Below are positions 49,946-61,967 of a DNA stretch of 64,000 nt, piece by piece. The notes under the pieces are model-generated. The model had not been told where the DNA came from, made no database searches, and worked only from the letters and a program-made list of their open reading frames with translations. Both the position numbers and the translations under genes were made by a program. Origin of the DNA: Ichthyophonus hoferi (Eukaryota; Opisthokonta; Ichthyosporea; Ichthyophonida; Ichthyophonidae); assembly GCA_002751075.1 (NCBI GenBank), contig NAOQ01000119.1:85477-149476 (forward strand). The letters run 5' to 3'. Each line of letters opens with the position of its first letter. Within the stretch, counting starts at the first letter, position 1.

Positions 49946-51952
49946 TATGAATTCAATAATAATGTAGAATTTTAAGCCATCTTAATTCAGGATTTATTAA
50001 TATGGGGGAGATCTTATAATTACGGAAGAAAATAAATTGGAAAGCCGTTTTTCATTTAGAGTCAACAATTGTCTAGGTGTGTACGCGTCATCGTACTTCA
50101 TTGATTCGGCTAGGTATTTTGATCCATTTCGAAAAGGCTTGCCAATAAGTAAAGTTAAGGGCTTGCCATAATAAAAATTATATAATATAAGCGTGGATCA
50201 TTTTCAATATATTTAATAGTTCTATTCATCACCGATTGATTGCTACAAGGGTTTTTTTTCGGAAACTGTTCATTAATCGATACGACATATTATAGTTTCA
50301 GATTAAATGAAATTATTGATGATTATGAATTGATTGCTCATCGATTAATCCCTCATTGAAATCATGGGGTCACTTCAATTGCGATGAACAAAAGAATGTA
50401 TTTAGCCCATTAAAATACAAATAAAATACAGAACTGACCTACTTACTTTCATTGAAAAGAAAATAATATAGGTTTCTTGAGGAGAGTGTTTCTCGAAATA
50501 AAAAATTCAATGGCAAATGATGAATATTCTTAATATATTGCAGGACGGATTAGGCTTAATCGAATAATAGTGTGATGTTACCGATTGCCCATATTGATCT
50601 TATTGGTTAATATTTTAGTAGCCAATAAAATACCGTCTTAAAAATATCAAATCTGGCCAAACCCTTTATGCACTGAGCCGTAGGGCGCTAATTATCAATA
50701 CCATTTTCACTCATTCTTCTTGCTATAATATTTAAAAAATGATAACTGTAAACCCAAAAAAGATATTGGTAAATTTCATATACGCATCAATACGAATGGG
50801 AAATTTATCCATTTTTTGTAAGGATAGGGTTAGCCTGAACTTTATTATACGTGGGACTACGTGAGAATACTGTCGATTGATCATTAAATCTAGATTTTAA
50901 TGGAGAATAAATAAACAATTGGCCTCATTTAATTTATCCAATAGTCATTACAATTATTAGAGTGATGCAAATTCTATCAGTTTAACAACATCTATTCGTA
51001 TTTTAATTATGCTAGAGTCAAAACAAAACAATTCACAATTTTAATTAAAATTTTCAAAAGTTTTTTAAAGAATTTTGTTTTTATAGCATTTTAAAATATG
51101 GGAACCTAAAGCTTATTATCAAGTAGCTTAAAATTGATTTAACATTATAGTGAAATTTAAATTGTAACCCAATCACACAATTCTTTAACTGTACGCAGCG
51201 ACAATAGGGCTTTAAGTTGCTGCTCTACACTTGCCGTAATTGAAAACAAAGTTGATTCAATTATTAAACTCTAAATTACAGTTATTTTTAAGTTTTAGGG
51301 AAGTGCTAAAGATATTATTTGGTAATTTAAGATAAAAACATACTTAGTTATGAAGCATTTGGGTTAAAAAAAGCAATACGGATTAATCACAAGCAAGATA
51401 TAATATTGCGCCAAATTGACTACATAAGATCTTTACTCATCGAAGTATTGTAAGCCGATGTTCAGCTTATGAAATATATCTTTGGTAGCATATATTCCAG
51501 TGTAGTCCAGAATTTTATAATAAAAAAATTCAATTTTATTTTCCACATTAACAAAATATTTATGTATATATATTTAATCGTGAAAATAAATGTAAATTTG
51601 CTTTCTTTGGAACTGTCACAAACCCTAGTTTTTGCCTAGGAAAAACTAATGATGAATCTAATAATCGATTAGCAATATCGTATGTGATTGGATTGTTTGT
51701 ACCAAACCCTGAATTTTGATATTGCATATATTGCTATTTCAAGTTAACTTGCCTTGTATTTTTGCTTTTTCTAACTGACTACATATTTGCGACATAACAG
51801 TATTTAACGTCAAATAATCAGATTTTAAAATAGATACTTTCTAATCCTATTCAAAAATAATAGCCCGGAGCAGTTGTGAAACTATACCGTGTCTTAAAAT
51901 CGCATAATTGCGCAGACCTGTATACCAGCGAAGTTTTCGCTTTAAGTACACG

Positions 51953-53502
51953 ATGCAAACAAGACAATTTCAAACACCCGTGCCAATTTTACCTCCATTC
52001 CGTATAAATACGGAAAGAAGTGTCTATTCTCCAAGAAGCGAAGTAAGTCTCCTTCAATGCATTTTTTTCTGTATGTTGTGCATATGTATATACGATTAAG
52101 TAGTAAATATTGTAATAATAAATTTGAATACCCAATAATCACACATATTGATACTTTCACGCTCATCCCCCATTTTTTCTTTTTATCTATACGATTGCCA
52201 ATTTATTTCATTTGCCGTGTCCCATTTCTGTTTCTAATCAGGTGCTAATTCCCAACACAGTGCGGGCCCAACGGTGTAATTGTTGATGGATTCTGTAAGT
52301 GCAATGAGGGTTGGGAGACGCCACCTCCCCCTGCAGGACCCTGTAGCGCACCAGCGGGAAGTATCAAACCCGATACAGATGGTGGTGGCTCAGGTGGTGG
52401 TAGTTCAGGATTCAATCCCGCCTTCATTCTTGAACATATACCTTTAATCGGTGGCATTACAGCTCTATTGCTTTGCTTGGCTATTATTCTTTTTTGTACA
52501 ATTAAATGTTGCTGCAAAGGTAAATGTGGGCGTAGGGGCCGACGCAGTAGTGTCGACAGCTATAGAGATAATCGTTCACTTCGTCGCACTCGTCACTCCA
52601 GCGACGCTAGCTATGAGAGTCATGAGGGCCATGAAGGAAATATGAGGATGTCTACAACTGTATCTGACCCACCAGCTTGTAAGAGTGGTAGCCCAGGTAT
52701 GACTGGTACCGACAGCTTACAAGCACTAATCGAACAACAGTTCAGTGAAGTGGATCCAAATTATAATGATGGTAATTGTCCAGACTATTCTACAATTCAA
52801 AGATCTGATTCACCTGCTTTCAATTATTTACCTACCTACCATGAACACGAAGATGCTTTGAATGAAATGTCACCTATGACAATGATGGCTGCAGACGACT
52901 GTGCTACTATATTATTTCCACCCGTAGCCGTAGCCTCAACGGTGGTGGAGATGGAAGATTTATATGCTGCGCCAAGAAAAGCAGTCAACCATGTAAGCAG
53001 AACGGAAGAAAACTTAACTGCCTCAACCCCAGTTGTGGAAGACCCCAAACCCACCTTGCCACCATTTTCCCTCACTGAGCATTCATCTCCACCAAAATGT
53101 GGGCAGCCATCTCGCCGATTTTCTGTTCCAGTCTCTGGAGATTTGTCACCTTCAAAAAAAAACTTTACGGCTCCCGATTTCTTCGTTAAGATGCCTACAC
53201 AGAGACCAGCTTCAACAACATTACCCCGCGCAGCCTCTCCCTTAAGCTCCTCCCTTAAAAAACGAGACTCGGGTCCCGTCCCACCTAATTTTCGTAAAAC
53301 TATTTCAATTAAACCCGAACCCCTGGCTAGAGCAACTTATTCATATGAGGCAAATCGACCTGATGAGATGCAACTTTATGTGGGTGATATTATAAAGGAT
53401 TTGAAGGAGGAAAAAGATGGGTGGTGGACAGGAACTAATGAAAGGACTGGTCTCAGAGCCATGTTTCCGTTCAACTACGTCAAGTTCATTCATATGGGTT
53501 AG
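51953..53502 (+). CDS. EGF-like / single transmembrane / SH3 domain protein
   Basis: Exons 51953-52042 and 52261-53502, 443 residues. In order: an EGF-like cysteine pattern C31-CGPNG-C42-K-C44-NEGW-C58, which is the second half of an EGF fold; a Gly/Ser-rich stalk; one membrane span (about 91-112, IPLIGGITALLLCLAIILF); juxtamembrane KCCCKGKCGRRGRR, good for stop-transfer and palmitoylation; a long disordered tail; and a C-terminal SH3 domain (about 385-443) with ATYSYEA, DGWWTG and FPFNYV. The tail has tyrosines in contexts typical of SH2 ligands (PDYSTIQ, FNYLPTY, DLYAAP) and proline motifs (LPPFSL, GPVPPNFRK). It looks like a surface receptor or scaffold adaptor. No signal peptide is seen in exon 1, which also lacks the first EGF cysteines, so the true 5' end may lie in unseen exons. 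Exon 2 is firm. Confidence 0.75.
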
Positions 53503-54744
53503 AATACTCATTAGAACTGTCAACTCATTTACAAAAAAAAATGGAACACAATTTAACATCGACAAATCCACTTCGCACTTCGAAGTCCAGTATACATAAT
53601 AATATTTAAATTAGAATATCATTTTTGTAATACTTTCAAGACATTGTTTATTACAAGTTAATACAATACAAACATACTACAATTTGTAATTGGTATGAGA
53701 CAATCAATAAATAGCCTTTAAAATATAATTAGAAATTAAATGAAGAGAAATGCGTGGCATTTAATACTAAAATTAAACTCCCTATGACACTAGACAATAA
53801 AACCTCTGCATCAGTCTATATGAGTGATATATATTTGTTTGGTACATTAGGAAACCGTTATGAGGTATTGTCAAATATCGTAACATACACAATGTAGCTA
53901 TAGTTATAGCTATCTAATTAATTAATGACAGGTTCTGACATAATCTACATATAAAATGCTCAAAGATTGGGGGACCCTTGATTCTGCAGTCATACTGAAT
54001 AAAGGCTACATAATTTCATTCTAAATTCTCTGCTTCAAATAGTTAGCTGCAACCGTGAACATGGTTGAGATAATTACTACACAGGTTGAGATTGACAGGT
54101 ATATATTAGGCATAATACCGGGCACCTGCCTTTCTCTGCACAACTTACAAACCAAACCATTCCATATGCAATTCTGAACCGTTTCTTGCATAATTGCTAG
54201 TGTTATTTAATAAATATGTACATATATACATAAAGGCACGAATATCATTAGTTTACACAAACACGTTTATGTATATATTGTTTACCAGTGGTATAAAATC
54301 ATTAATTTTTATTCATATTTTTGGCTATAACCCTAATATGAACCTGCTTCTTTACATTATTCTCCATTTTTCTTAACCTTAATAGTTTATTAACCAACAA
54401 TTCCCCATCTAATTATTATTATTGTTTTTTTACAAAAAAGAAGAATTCTGTATACATACGTATGTATATATGTTAAATGTATATTTACGGTTACAAGTAT
54501 AGAAACTAATGTCTTCTAGTGTCTTGAAGAATGTCCGTCCATAATAGTGTCCAATAGTGTACTAATGCTGCAGTCGAAGTTGTCATTGCAGTTGCTGCTA
54601 CAGTTACGTGTACATTCTTGCATACGAAGTTGCGTGTAAATACGATTGTGTCGTTAACCAAACATACGGGCTAGTGTCATTGCAATTGTGAGCATGCTAG
54701 ATATACACAAATATGTATATGAAAAGGAAGTGACCTCTTGGATA
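53503..54744. other. Region between convergent EGF-like/TM/SH3 and SH3BP5-like genes
   Basis: Holds both 3' UTRs. A candidate AATAAA for the plus-strand gene is at 53706-53711. A minus-strand cysteine-containing open frame of 46 codons lies at 54516-54655; otherwise the DNA is A+T-rich. Confidence 0.5.
53706..53711 (+). promoter_or_regulatory. Candidate poly(A) signal of the EGF-like/TM/SH3 gene
   Basis: AATAAA about 200 bases past the stop codon. Low specificity in A+T-rich DNA. Confidence 0.3.
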
Positions 54745-57700
54745 TCATACGGCAAATCTTGAGCCTTTGTCCGACGTTCGGCTCTCCAAGTAGTTTGCTG
54801 TGGATAGGTATGAACCACCATAGGATAGGATGCATTCAGAGTGCCATTAAAGTAGTTAGTATTACAGAATAGCCCTACCAATCACACATTGATATATTAT
54901 TGGTTACATATGGTTCTTTCTCTATATGGTAAATCTACTCAATCATATGTACTGTTACTTTTATAAAATTCTACTACATCTGATTCTACAATGAATACAT
55001 AGCACTGGAAACAATATTACAATTTTTTTTAAAAAAAAACATTTTAAAAGTCAATATAAAGTTTTCAAATCAAGAATATCTAAGCAAATACAAAATGCTA
55101 TAGAAGATATGTACCACTGATGGATGTTTCACTTCCATGACTCTGTAGGCAATATTTCACTTCTACTATTAATTCAATAGAAAAAAATATTTAAATTATA
55201 TATGGGTGTGACATCAGCATTCTGTCCTATCCAATAATATTGTAGAGTAAGAGAATGTGATTGCAGCATGTTTATGCATGGGTATTTAGTCTTAGACTTG
55301 GTAAGCACATAAAGATGCCAAATGGGAAGACATGTGTAGGAGAAAGAAGGAGAGGAAAGAGGAAGGGTGGATTACAATAGACTATGTTCTGACTAGTTGG
55401 ACGGGAGCTGCTACGTGAGGAAGCCTGCGATCTTACACCTGTAAGAGCAATCATAATTATAGAGACTGATGTGAAAAGCTACAGCATAAATTCACACACT
55501 CTCCCGCACATATTACTGTGTATATGACAATGGGTCGTTATGCATATTAATAGTTATTCACTATATCCGCGTTACACAGGACTGCATGCGACACCACTAA
55601 CAACTGTATAATATCTAACTATAGTCATAATTTACTCGTACAAACATAACTTCAATAGGATAAAAAACATATTCCTACCACGCATGTCAAACAATTTCCC
55701 ACTGGTAGCAGTGCATGTACATATATACATATATATATCCTTATATTTATATTCAAAAAAGTGTGTACACGAATATTTTGTATAGTTACTATAATAATCA
55801 TCATACCTTTTTTTACTGACGCCTTTCTCACTCCTGCTAACATGTCCCTCTCCACCTTGCTATCATCCATCATTGGATTATGAGATAAACGGCGATCAGT
55901 TACCTTCATTTGATTGGATATATCACTCACTGGTAATGGGATCTCTAATGTCTCTGATGCCACACTGCCCCGATCATCTGCGAGAGATACTAGATTGGGA
56001 CTGGATTGATAGTCAAGACCACTGATGTTGCTCACCGCCTCACCTAGACACATGTGCTATATAGAGAGAGAGAGATAGATAAAGTTAGCTGTGGCTGAAA
56101 TTGTAATCTGCCTGTGTGTGTATATTTGTATATATATACGTAACACTGTTTTGAAGTTAAACAGCATCAATGGGTTTAAGTCTTCACATATTCATGCACT
56201 ATATATAGGGGTATAGAAAAATATGTATATAGAAATAGAGAGAAAAGGTTAGGTATGTTTTAAGGTTTAGTATTTTCTACACGTACATAAGTATACGTAG
56301 AATGTATATGTAGCATAAAAGAAAGTATGAGAGTTCAAGTTGATATAGAAGGGATATAGAGGTCAAGAAAGGAAACGACTATGTTGTAATAATAGGGAAA
56401 GTATTAATAGAAACAGAAATTAAAGAAGAAGAGAATATGTTACAAAATAGAAAAAAAAAACAAACAGACAACAGACAAACAAATTCATACAAGAAAACTT
56501 GAGTTACAGATATTTAAAAATAATAATACATATAAATATAAAACAATCAAAAGAAAAGAGTACAACATCCAAATGTGTATACAGAAAAAACACATAGAAA
56601 CAATGGAGTATAATAACCAGGAAGAGCAAAAGAATAAAAAAATGAAGAAGAAAATAAAAACGATAAAAACAAAAAAAAGAGAAGGATAAAGTGACACAAC
56701 ATAAATACATGAACCATACCCGTGTCAATAATGTTTTTCCCAATATATCCGGTAAGTTTGATAGAGAATCAGGAAGGGCGACAGGCTCGGGTGCCAATAA
56801 GGTCTTATTAGTCTCATTATGTTGCTCCAATATAAGGTTTCCATCATCAGAGACCTCATTAGTGAGTGAGAGCGAGGATGGCGTAGATGTACGAGGAGTG
56901 GCTCGATGACTACTGATGTCTTCACTGAGATCCGCAATGCCTTGCGAAGCTAGCGCATAGCGCTTTCTGTAGATGTACAGAAAGTGTGTGTGCATGTGCA
57001 TGTTAGAATGTACCATCAAATGTATATAGGTATACAAGTGCGCTTATATATATGATAGTATCACATGATGATAATATGATAGTATAAATAATAATATTAA
57101 TATATGTACAAGTATTCGTGCATGAATTAGTACACATATACATGCATGAACATGTACTTGCATGTTTGCTTATGTATATGCATACAGACACATACACATA
57201 CACACCTATATATAACCCTATAACAAAAGGTATGTTAACATATCGATATACACGCACACACACATAAATATATATGATATATGTATATATGTACGTATGT
57301 CAATAACATACTTAGCCTGAGCCATCTGCGTGGTGACAATCTCCAGCCATTCCTGTGCACTATCCACCGACTTCTTCACTGCGTTCTTAGCCTGATAATA
57401 CTTTTCTGCCTTCTCTAGACGCATTGCAAACATAGGCTCGTATCTGTGTTAAAAATCCATCGGTAGCTGGTCACCTAACTATAAAGGCTATTGTTTGCAC
57501 TAGGGTACATATATAAAGGCAAGATGGGTCTAAAATGATATGCATGTAAGCACGCTGCTATAAAAGATTACGAAAGGATTGGGTAATTATAGGAGAGAAT
57601 GAAGGAATAAAAACACGATTGAACAAGTAGAGAAAGAAAAAGAGAAAGAAATAAATACGGAAGAAATATATATGGTGAAAAAGACAAAATAGAAAGAAAT

Positions 57701-60700
57701 ACATAGGAAAGGAAATAGACACACAAATATATATCGTGAGAACAAAAATAAAACATCAATAGTGTAAGAAAGAAATGCTTATATACATGAGTAATACGCT
57801 TAAAACAAATAACCAATAAACAGAAGAGCATATCTAGAATACCAAAGAGAAATAAAGTAGGAGTAAAGGTTAAATTAATGTATAGATATGTGTATATATG
57901 TGGATATATAGGCAGTATAGGTTATATAAAGACAGTACAAGTACAAAATTCACCCAGAAGTATAAATATAATTATAAACAAAGGGCTACACACTGTGCTT
58001 TGTCCTGCTCAGCCCGAAACCTTGTCTGATGTTCCGCCACCTTGCGGGTCACCTGAAGGTATTGCACACTTATGGCATCTAGGTTGTTCTTACATTGATT
58101 GACCTATGTAGGTATGTGTGTGGGATAATAAGGGAATGTGTATGTGTGTATGTTTATATTTGTATATATATGTAATTGTATATGTGTATATGTATGAATA
58201 ATAGTATAATATTACGTATGTGAGGGTGTTTGTGAGTATATTCATGTAAGCAAACAACTAAATTAAAGTATATATACACTTCTTTTTATGCATAAGCCAG
58301 TGATTTTAATAGCAGCCAGGCCTCTGTTTATGTGGATGCTTATGTACATCTATACTCGTGTACGTATATATATATATATATATATATAATTGCTGCAAAG
58401 CATGATGGTGGAATCGTACGGTACGTTAAGTGTATTCAAAAGGACATACATGAAATACCAAGGGCTATACAGGCAGGGATCATGTAAGCAGTATAACAGA
58501 AAACCTAAAAAGGGTACGACAATTAAAACACGACAATAAGGGGGAGAGAGAAAGAGATATAAACGCTAATAAAGGAACATTTTCTTCAATTCTTTCTTTT
58601 TTAAAAAAACATCAGCAACTGAATAAAAAACAAATACAACCTACACCACATCCTATCAGTAATCCCACCTGTGCTGTAGCTTGGTTCAGGCGGTCCTGCG
58701 AGGCATTGCTAACAGATATTAGTAGAGCTTTAGCCACGTCTGTCATGTCTTCTGACGGGGTAGCGTCCTTTAGTTCTTTCACTGCTCTGGTCTCCATTAT
58801 CTGGGCGTTGACTTGTGCCTAAGATTAAGAAGGTATAGGAAGTTAGATATACACATATATATAATCCATTTCATTTAAACATATAGGGCTTATCCTATTT
58901 AGATATTATACTTTTATTATAATTCGGTAAAATAGATAAACACACATATATATATATGCATTCATACATACATAAAAACACAACCGAAAATGTCTGTATC
59001 TACATCTCATTTAATATAAACAAACATCTTATTCCCAGCCATTCATTTTCATTCTCTCCCTTTACCAATGCATACCTCCTCTAAGGCATTAGCAGCCCTT
59101 TGATAGGCTCCTGCCATAGCTTTCGCATCCTCTCGCGCCTTCCTATACCATCCATTCACCACATGTTAGTATCTACTATTTATAGTCTAGCTCAGTTCAT
59201 TGCTAACCTAAACGGTTATATTGCACACCAATATCGTGCCATAATCATCTCCTTAATTACCTTAATTACAGTATGATCAACCTTGCAAGTGTAGATAACT
59301 GTGATCAAGCTCACTTCTATAATCTCATCAAGAATTATAACAAGGTAAATCTATCTGAATAGTTCAAGTTATATCTCACTTCACACACACTCTAACCTGC
59401 CCATTATTCATTTAATATTTGATCATTATCATACCTTATCTTTCCAACCTTCTATTTCTTCTTTTTCTAGCCCTTTACCCATTCTTACTTAGCTTTATAT
59501 ACTAATAGATATACAGACACAATAAGAGAGCTGCTTGCGAAAGAGAGAGGTACAGAACAAGAAATGTTTAGAAAAAAACTAATGCATAGAAACAGTGTAG
59601 GTTTACCTATGCAAATAAACTAAATGTACCACAGCACACCCCCTAGTAGGAAAGCCACTGTGTCTAGACCTAGGTAATAGAAACAAACAAAAACAATAAT
59701 TGATAGGTTAAAGTACATGAACCTAGATCAGGTACACATTAACATCTGTCTACTTGAACTATCTGTGGCATCAATCCACAATGGTTTTGATGAAACCCTA
59801 CATACAAGTGTATATATATACAATATAAAACAGAAAATATAGAGTAAAGGTCGAGATAGAGAAAAAGGAGGATATGAAGTAAGACATACTGTAGAGTTTC
59901 CCGAGCTACGTAATATGGTTTGGTTTTCTCTACCGCCGATCTCACTCCTGACTGGCGAAAGGTTGCTTTGAGTAGGTGATCCCCTGTCGGGTTATTGGAT
60001 TAGATTGATTATTATAGTTCACTATGCTTTAATTACAGTGTTATTACTACTGTTGCTGTTGATGTTATTGTTGTTATTGTTAGTACTTACATTATTATTA
60101 TTATTATTATCTCTTGCGTATAAACCTTTTTATCAGTATAGTATAACATAAGTATATCAGTATATCAGGGTGTTAATATATTTTATTTTAATTAAATTTG
60201 TACAGATGCTTTGTAAATGCAATCTATCAGTGATACATTTTACAACTATCAATAGTATCATCAACCTAATTTATTAATAAGGAAGCATTCAGAATTTGCA
60301 TTTTAGAGAGAGAAGACATGTATACATCCCTTGTCATGTCAATATCAAGAACATCCAACAACACAATAAAATTACATAATACATATTATAAATATCTACA
60401 TTATAATTTTCAGAAACTATACATCTTTGAACATCTCTAGCTTATGGCTGTATATTATACTGCATGTATAGACGGATATCTCCATATATATACACACTAG
60501 TTTAAATATAAAGTGATACATATACATAATAATAATCACATACATGTATAATACACACCTTTATATCATATAGAGTATAGTGTTAAGAGAGGATATACAC
60601 AGCAATATATAGATAATTACCATTAATAATTGCCTGCCTATACGCCCTTCGTGCGGCCGAGATAGCATTCTCCACCTTGTTCACCTTCTCCATGGCACTG

Positions 60701-61967
60701 GTCATCTCCTCTAGAACTCCCTGGGTACATATAATTATTAATACGTAATTTGATATATATATATATACATATAATATATCTTCTTCTATTATAACACTTC
60801 CATATAAATGTATTGACACAATGATACACTAATGCATTAAGAAATGCAAAATTACATAAAAATACAAACGCATACAAACATACAAACATACACATATACA
60901 TATATATCCATAGAAGGATGCACAAGATATAAGAGTTAGTAGAGGTACCATTACGGATATTGTAGGTTCAGACACAGGGTATTTACTACACTGACATATT
61001 AATAATGTAGGGTAGCTAATAGCGTTAAAGCACACTCTTGGGAGCACAACAGTGGGACCCAGACACCAGTCCCAACTATATATTGTAGACAACTCTTTAT
61101 ACCTTCATACTCATATAGATACAAGACAATTAAAGCAAGCAATCCAAATACAGGCATTGACTTGACCATATAGCAGCAATTCATAACCCCAACCCAATAG
61201 AGAATCAGATAGATAGTAAGAAGGAAAAGGGAAATCTATACAACACATAGACCTCCATATATGCACCTGTACCTATATATACCTATTTATATACATGCAC
61301 ATATTATACAACTATATCTATCTGTACACATAAAGCAACATAACCCGCTCCTTTACCTCCACTCTAGGGTCCACCGTCTCTTCTGCAAATTCATCCTCTG
61401 ACCCACTGTCATCTGAGTCTAATTCCTTTAACCTGTAGAGATAATATAACATAGCTAACTTAGACTATATTATGTATCTACTTACCACATAGGCTTATAA
61501 ACACCATATGGTAGTTAACCCCATTAGACACACACTAACAGGCAATTTGATTATATCATAACATGTATTGCATAACATCCGTCCCATTATCATTTATACT
61601 TGGTGTAGTACTGAAAATCTTCCTTAAACCCGCAGTTAATAGGGTTAACTTAGTGACAAATGACATAGGGGGAGGGGGAGGTGTAATTGGAGAGAGAAAT
61701 AGCAAAAGATATATGTATAGCTGTGCTCATGTTTTTATTTCATTCTTCGCAGGTAGGTTGGTATATACAATTAACATCGGTGTGAAATATTAAACGTATA
61801 TATATAAAAGAGAGAAGGATCAAGGAGGAGGAAGAGGGAGGGTAATGAAGGACATACCTCTCATTGGTATCAGCATTATTCACACACAGAGCCGGGGCGC
61901 TGTTTGTGCCATCTTCAACAGGGGAGGTGGAAATAATTCGAATATTCAGTGGATTGTCTTTCTTCAT
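54745..61967 (-). CDS. SH3BP5: SH3BP5-like coiled-coil protein, predicted Rab11 exchange factor
   Basis: Exons: 61858-61967, 61357-61432, 60621-60720, 59890-59983, 59076-59142, 58669-58818, 57994-58103, 57312-57443, 56720-56966, 55807-56056, 55376-55438 and 54745-54797, giving 483 residues in one phase chain. Animal SH3BP5/REI-1 proteins are V-shaped coiled coils that load GTP onto Rab11 in recycling endosomes. Matching landmarks: the acidic start ending VDPRVE (human VDPRIQ), VRSAVEKTKPYYVARETLQ (human KAVEDSKPYWEARRVAR) and LEKAEKYYQAKNAVKKSVDSA (human INKSKPYFEAKAKYYVQLEQL). The middle is almost entirely predicted helix rich in Lys, Glu and Ala. After about residue 290 the tail is Ser/Thr/Asp-rich and disordered, as in the animal proteins. 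The call of the coiled-coil exons is strong. The last two short exons (SRSSSRPTSQN, then NYLESRTSDKGSRFAV) fit splice signals and phase but have no family support. Confidence 0.85.
58358..58388. repeat. (TA)n microsatellite, SH3BP5 intron 6
   Basis: About 14 TA units between exons 6 and 7. Confidence 0.9.

Larger units (their letters stand above)
47340..51952. other. Divergent intergenic region between COQ8 and the EGF-like/TM/SH3 gene
   Basis: About 4.6 kb shared by two outward-facing promoters. A TTATACTATTATAT-type low-complexity patch lies at about 48035-48135. A more complex patch at 48270-48335 could be a 5' non-coding exon of COQ8. A 72-bp minisatellite lies at 49722-49945. The rest, 49.9-51.9 kb, is A+T-rich without recognisable features. 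Confidence 0.5.

Noticed and set aside
56485-56697. Phe-rich minus-strand frame in SH3BP5 intron 9
   Set aside because: Reads an A-rich tract on the other strand; it begins after a good donor (CGG|GTATGG).
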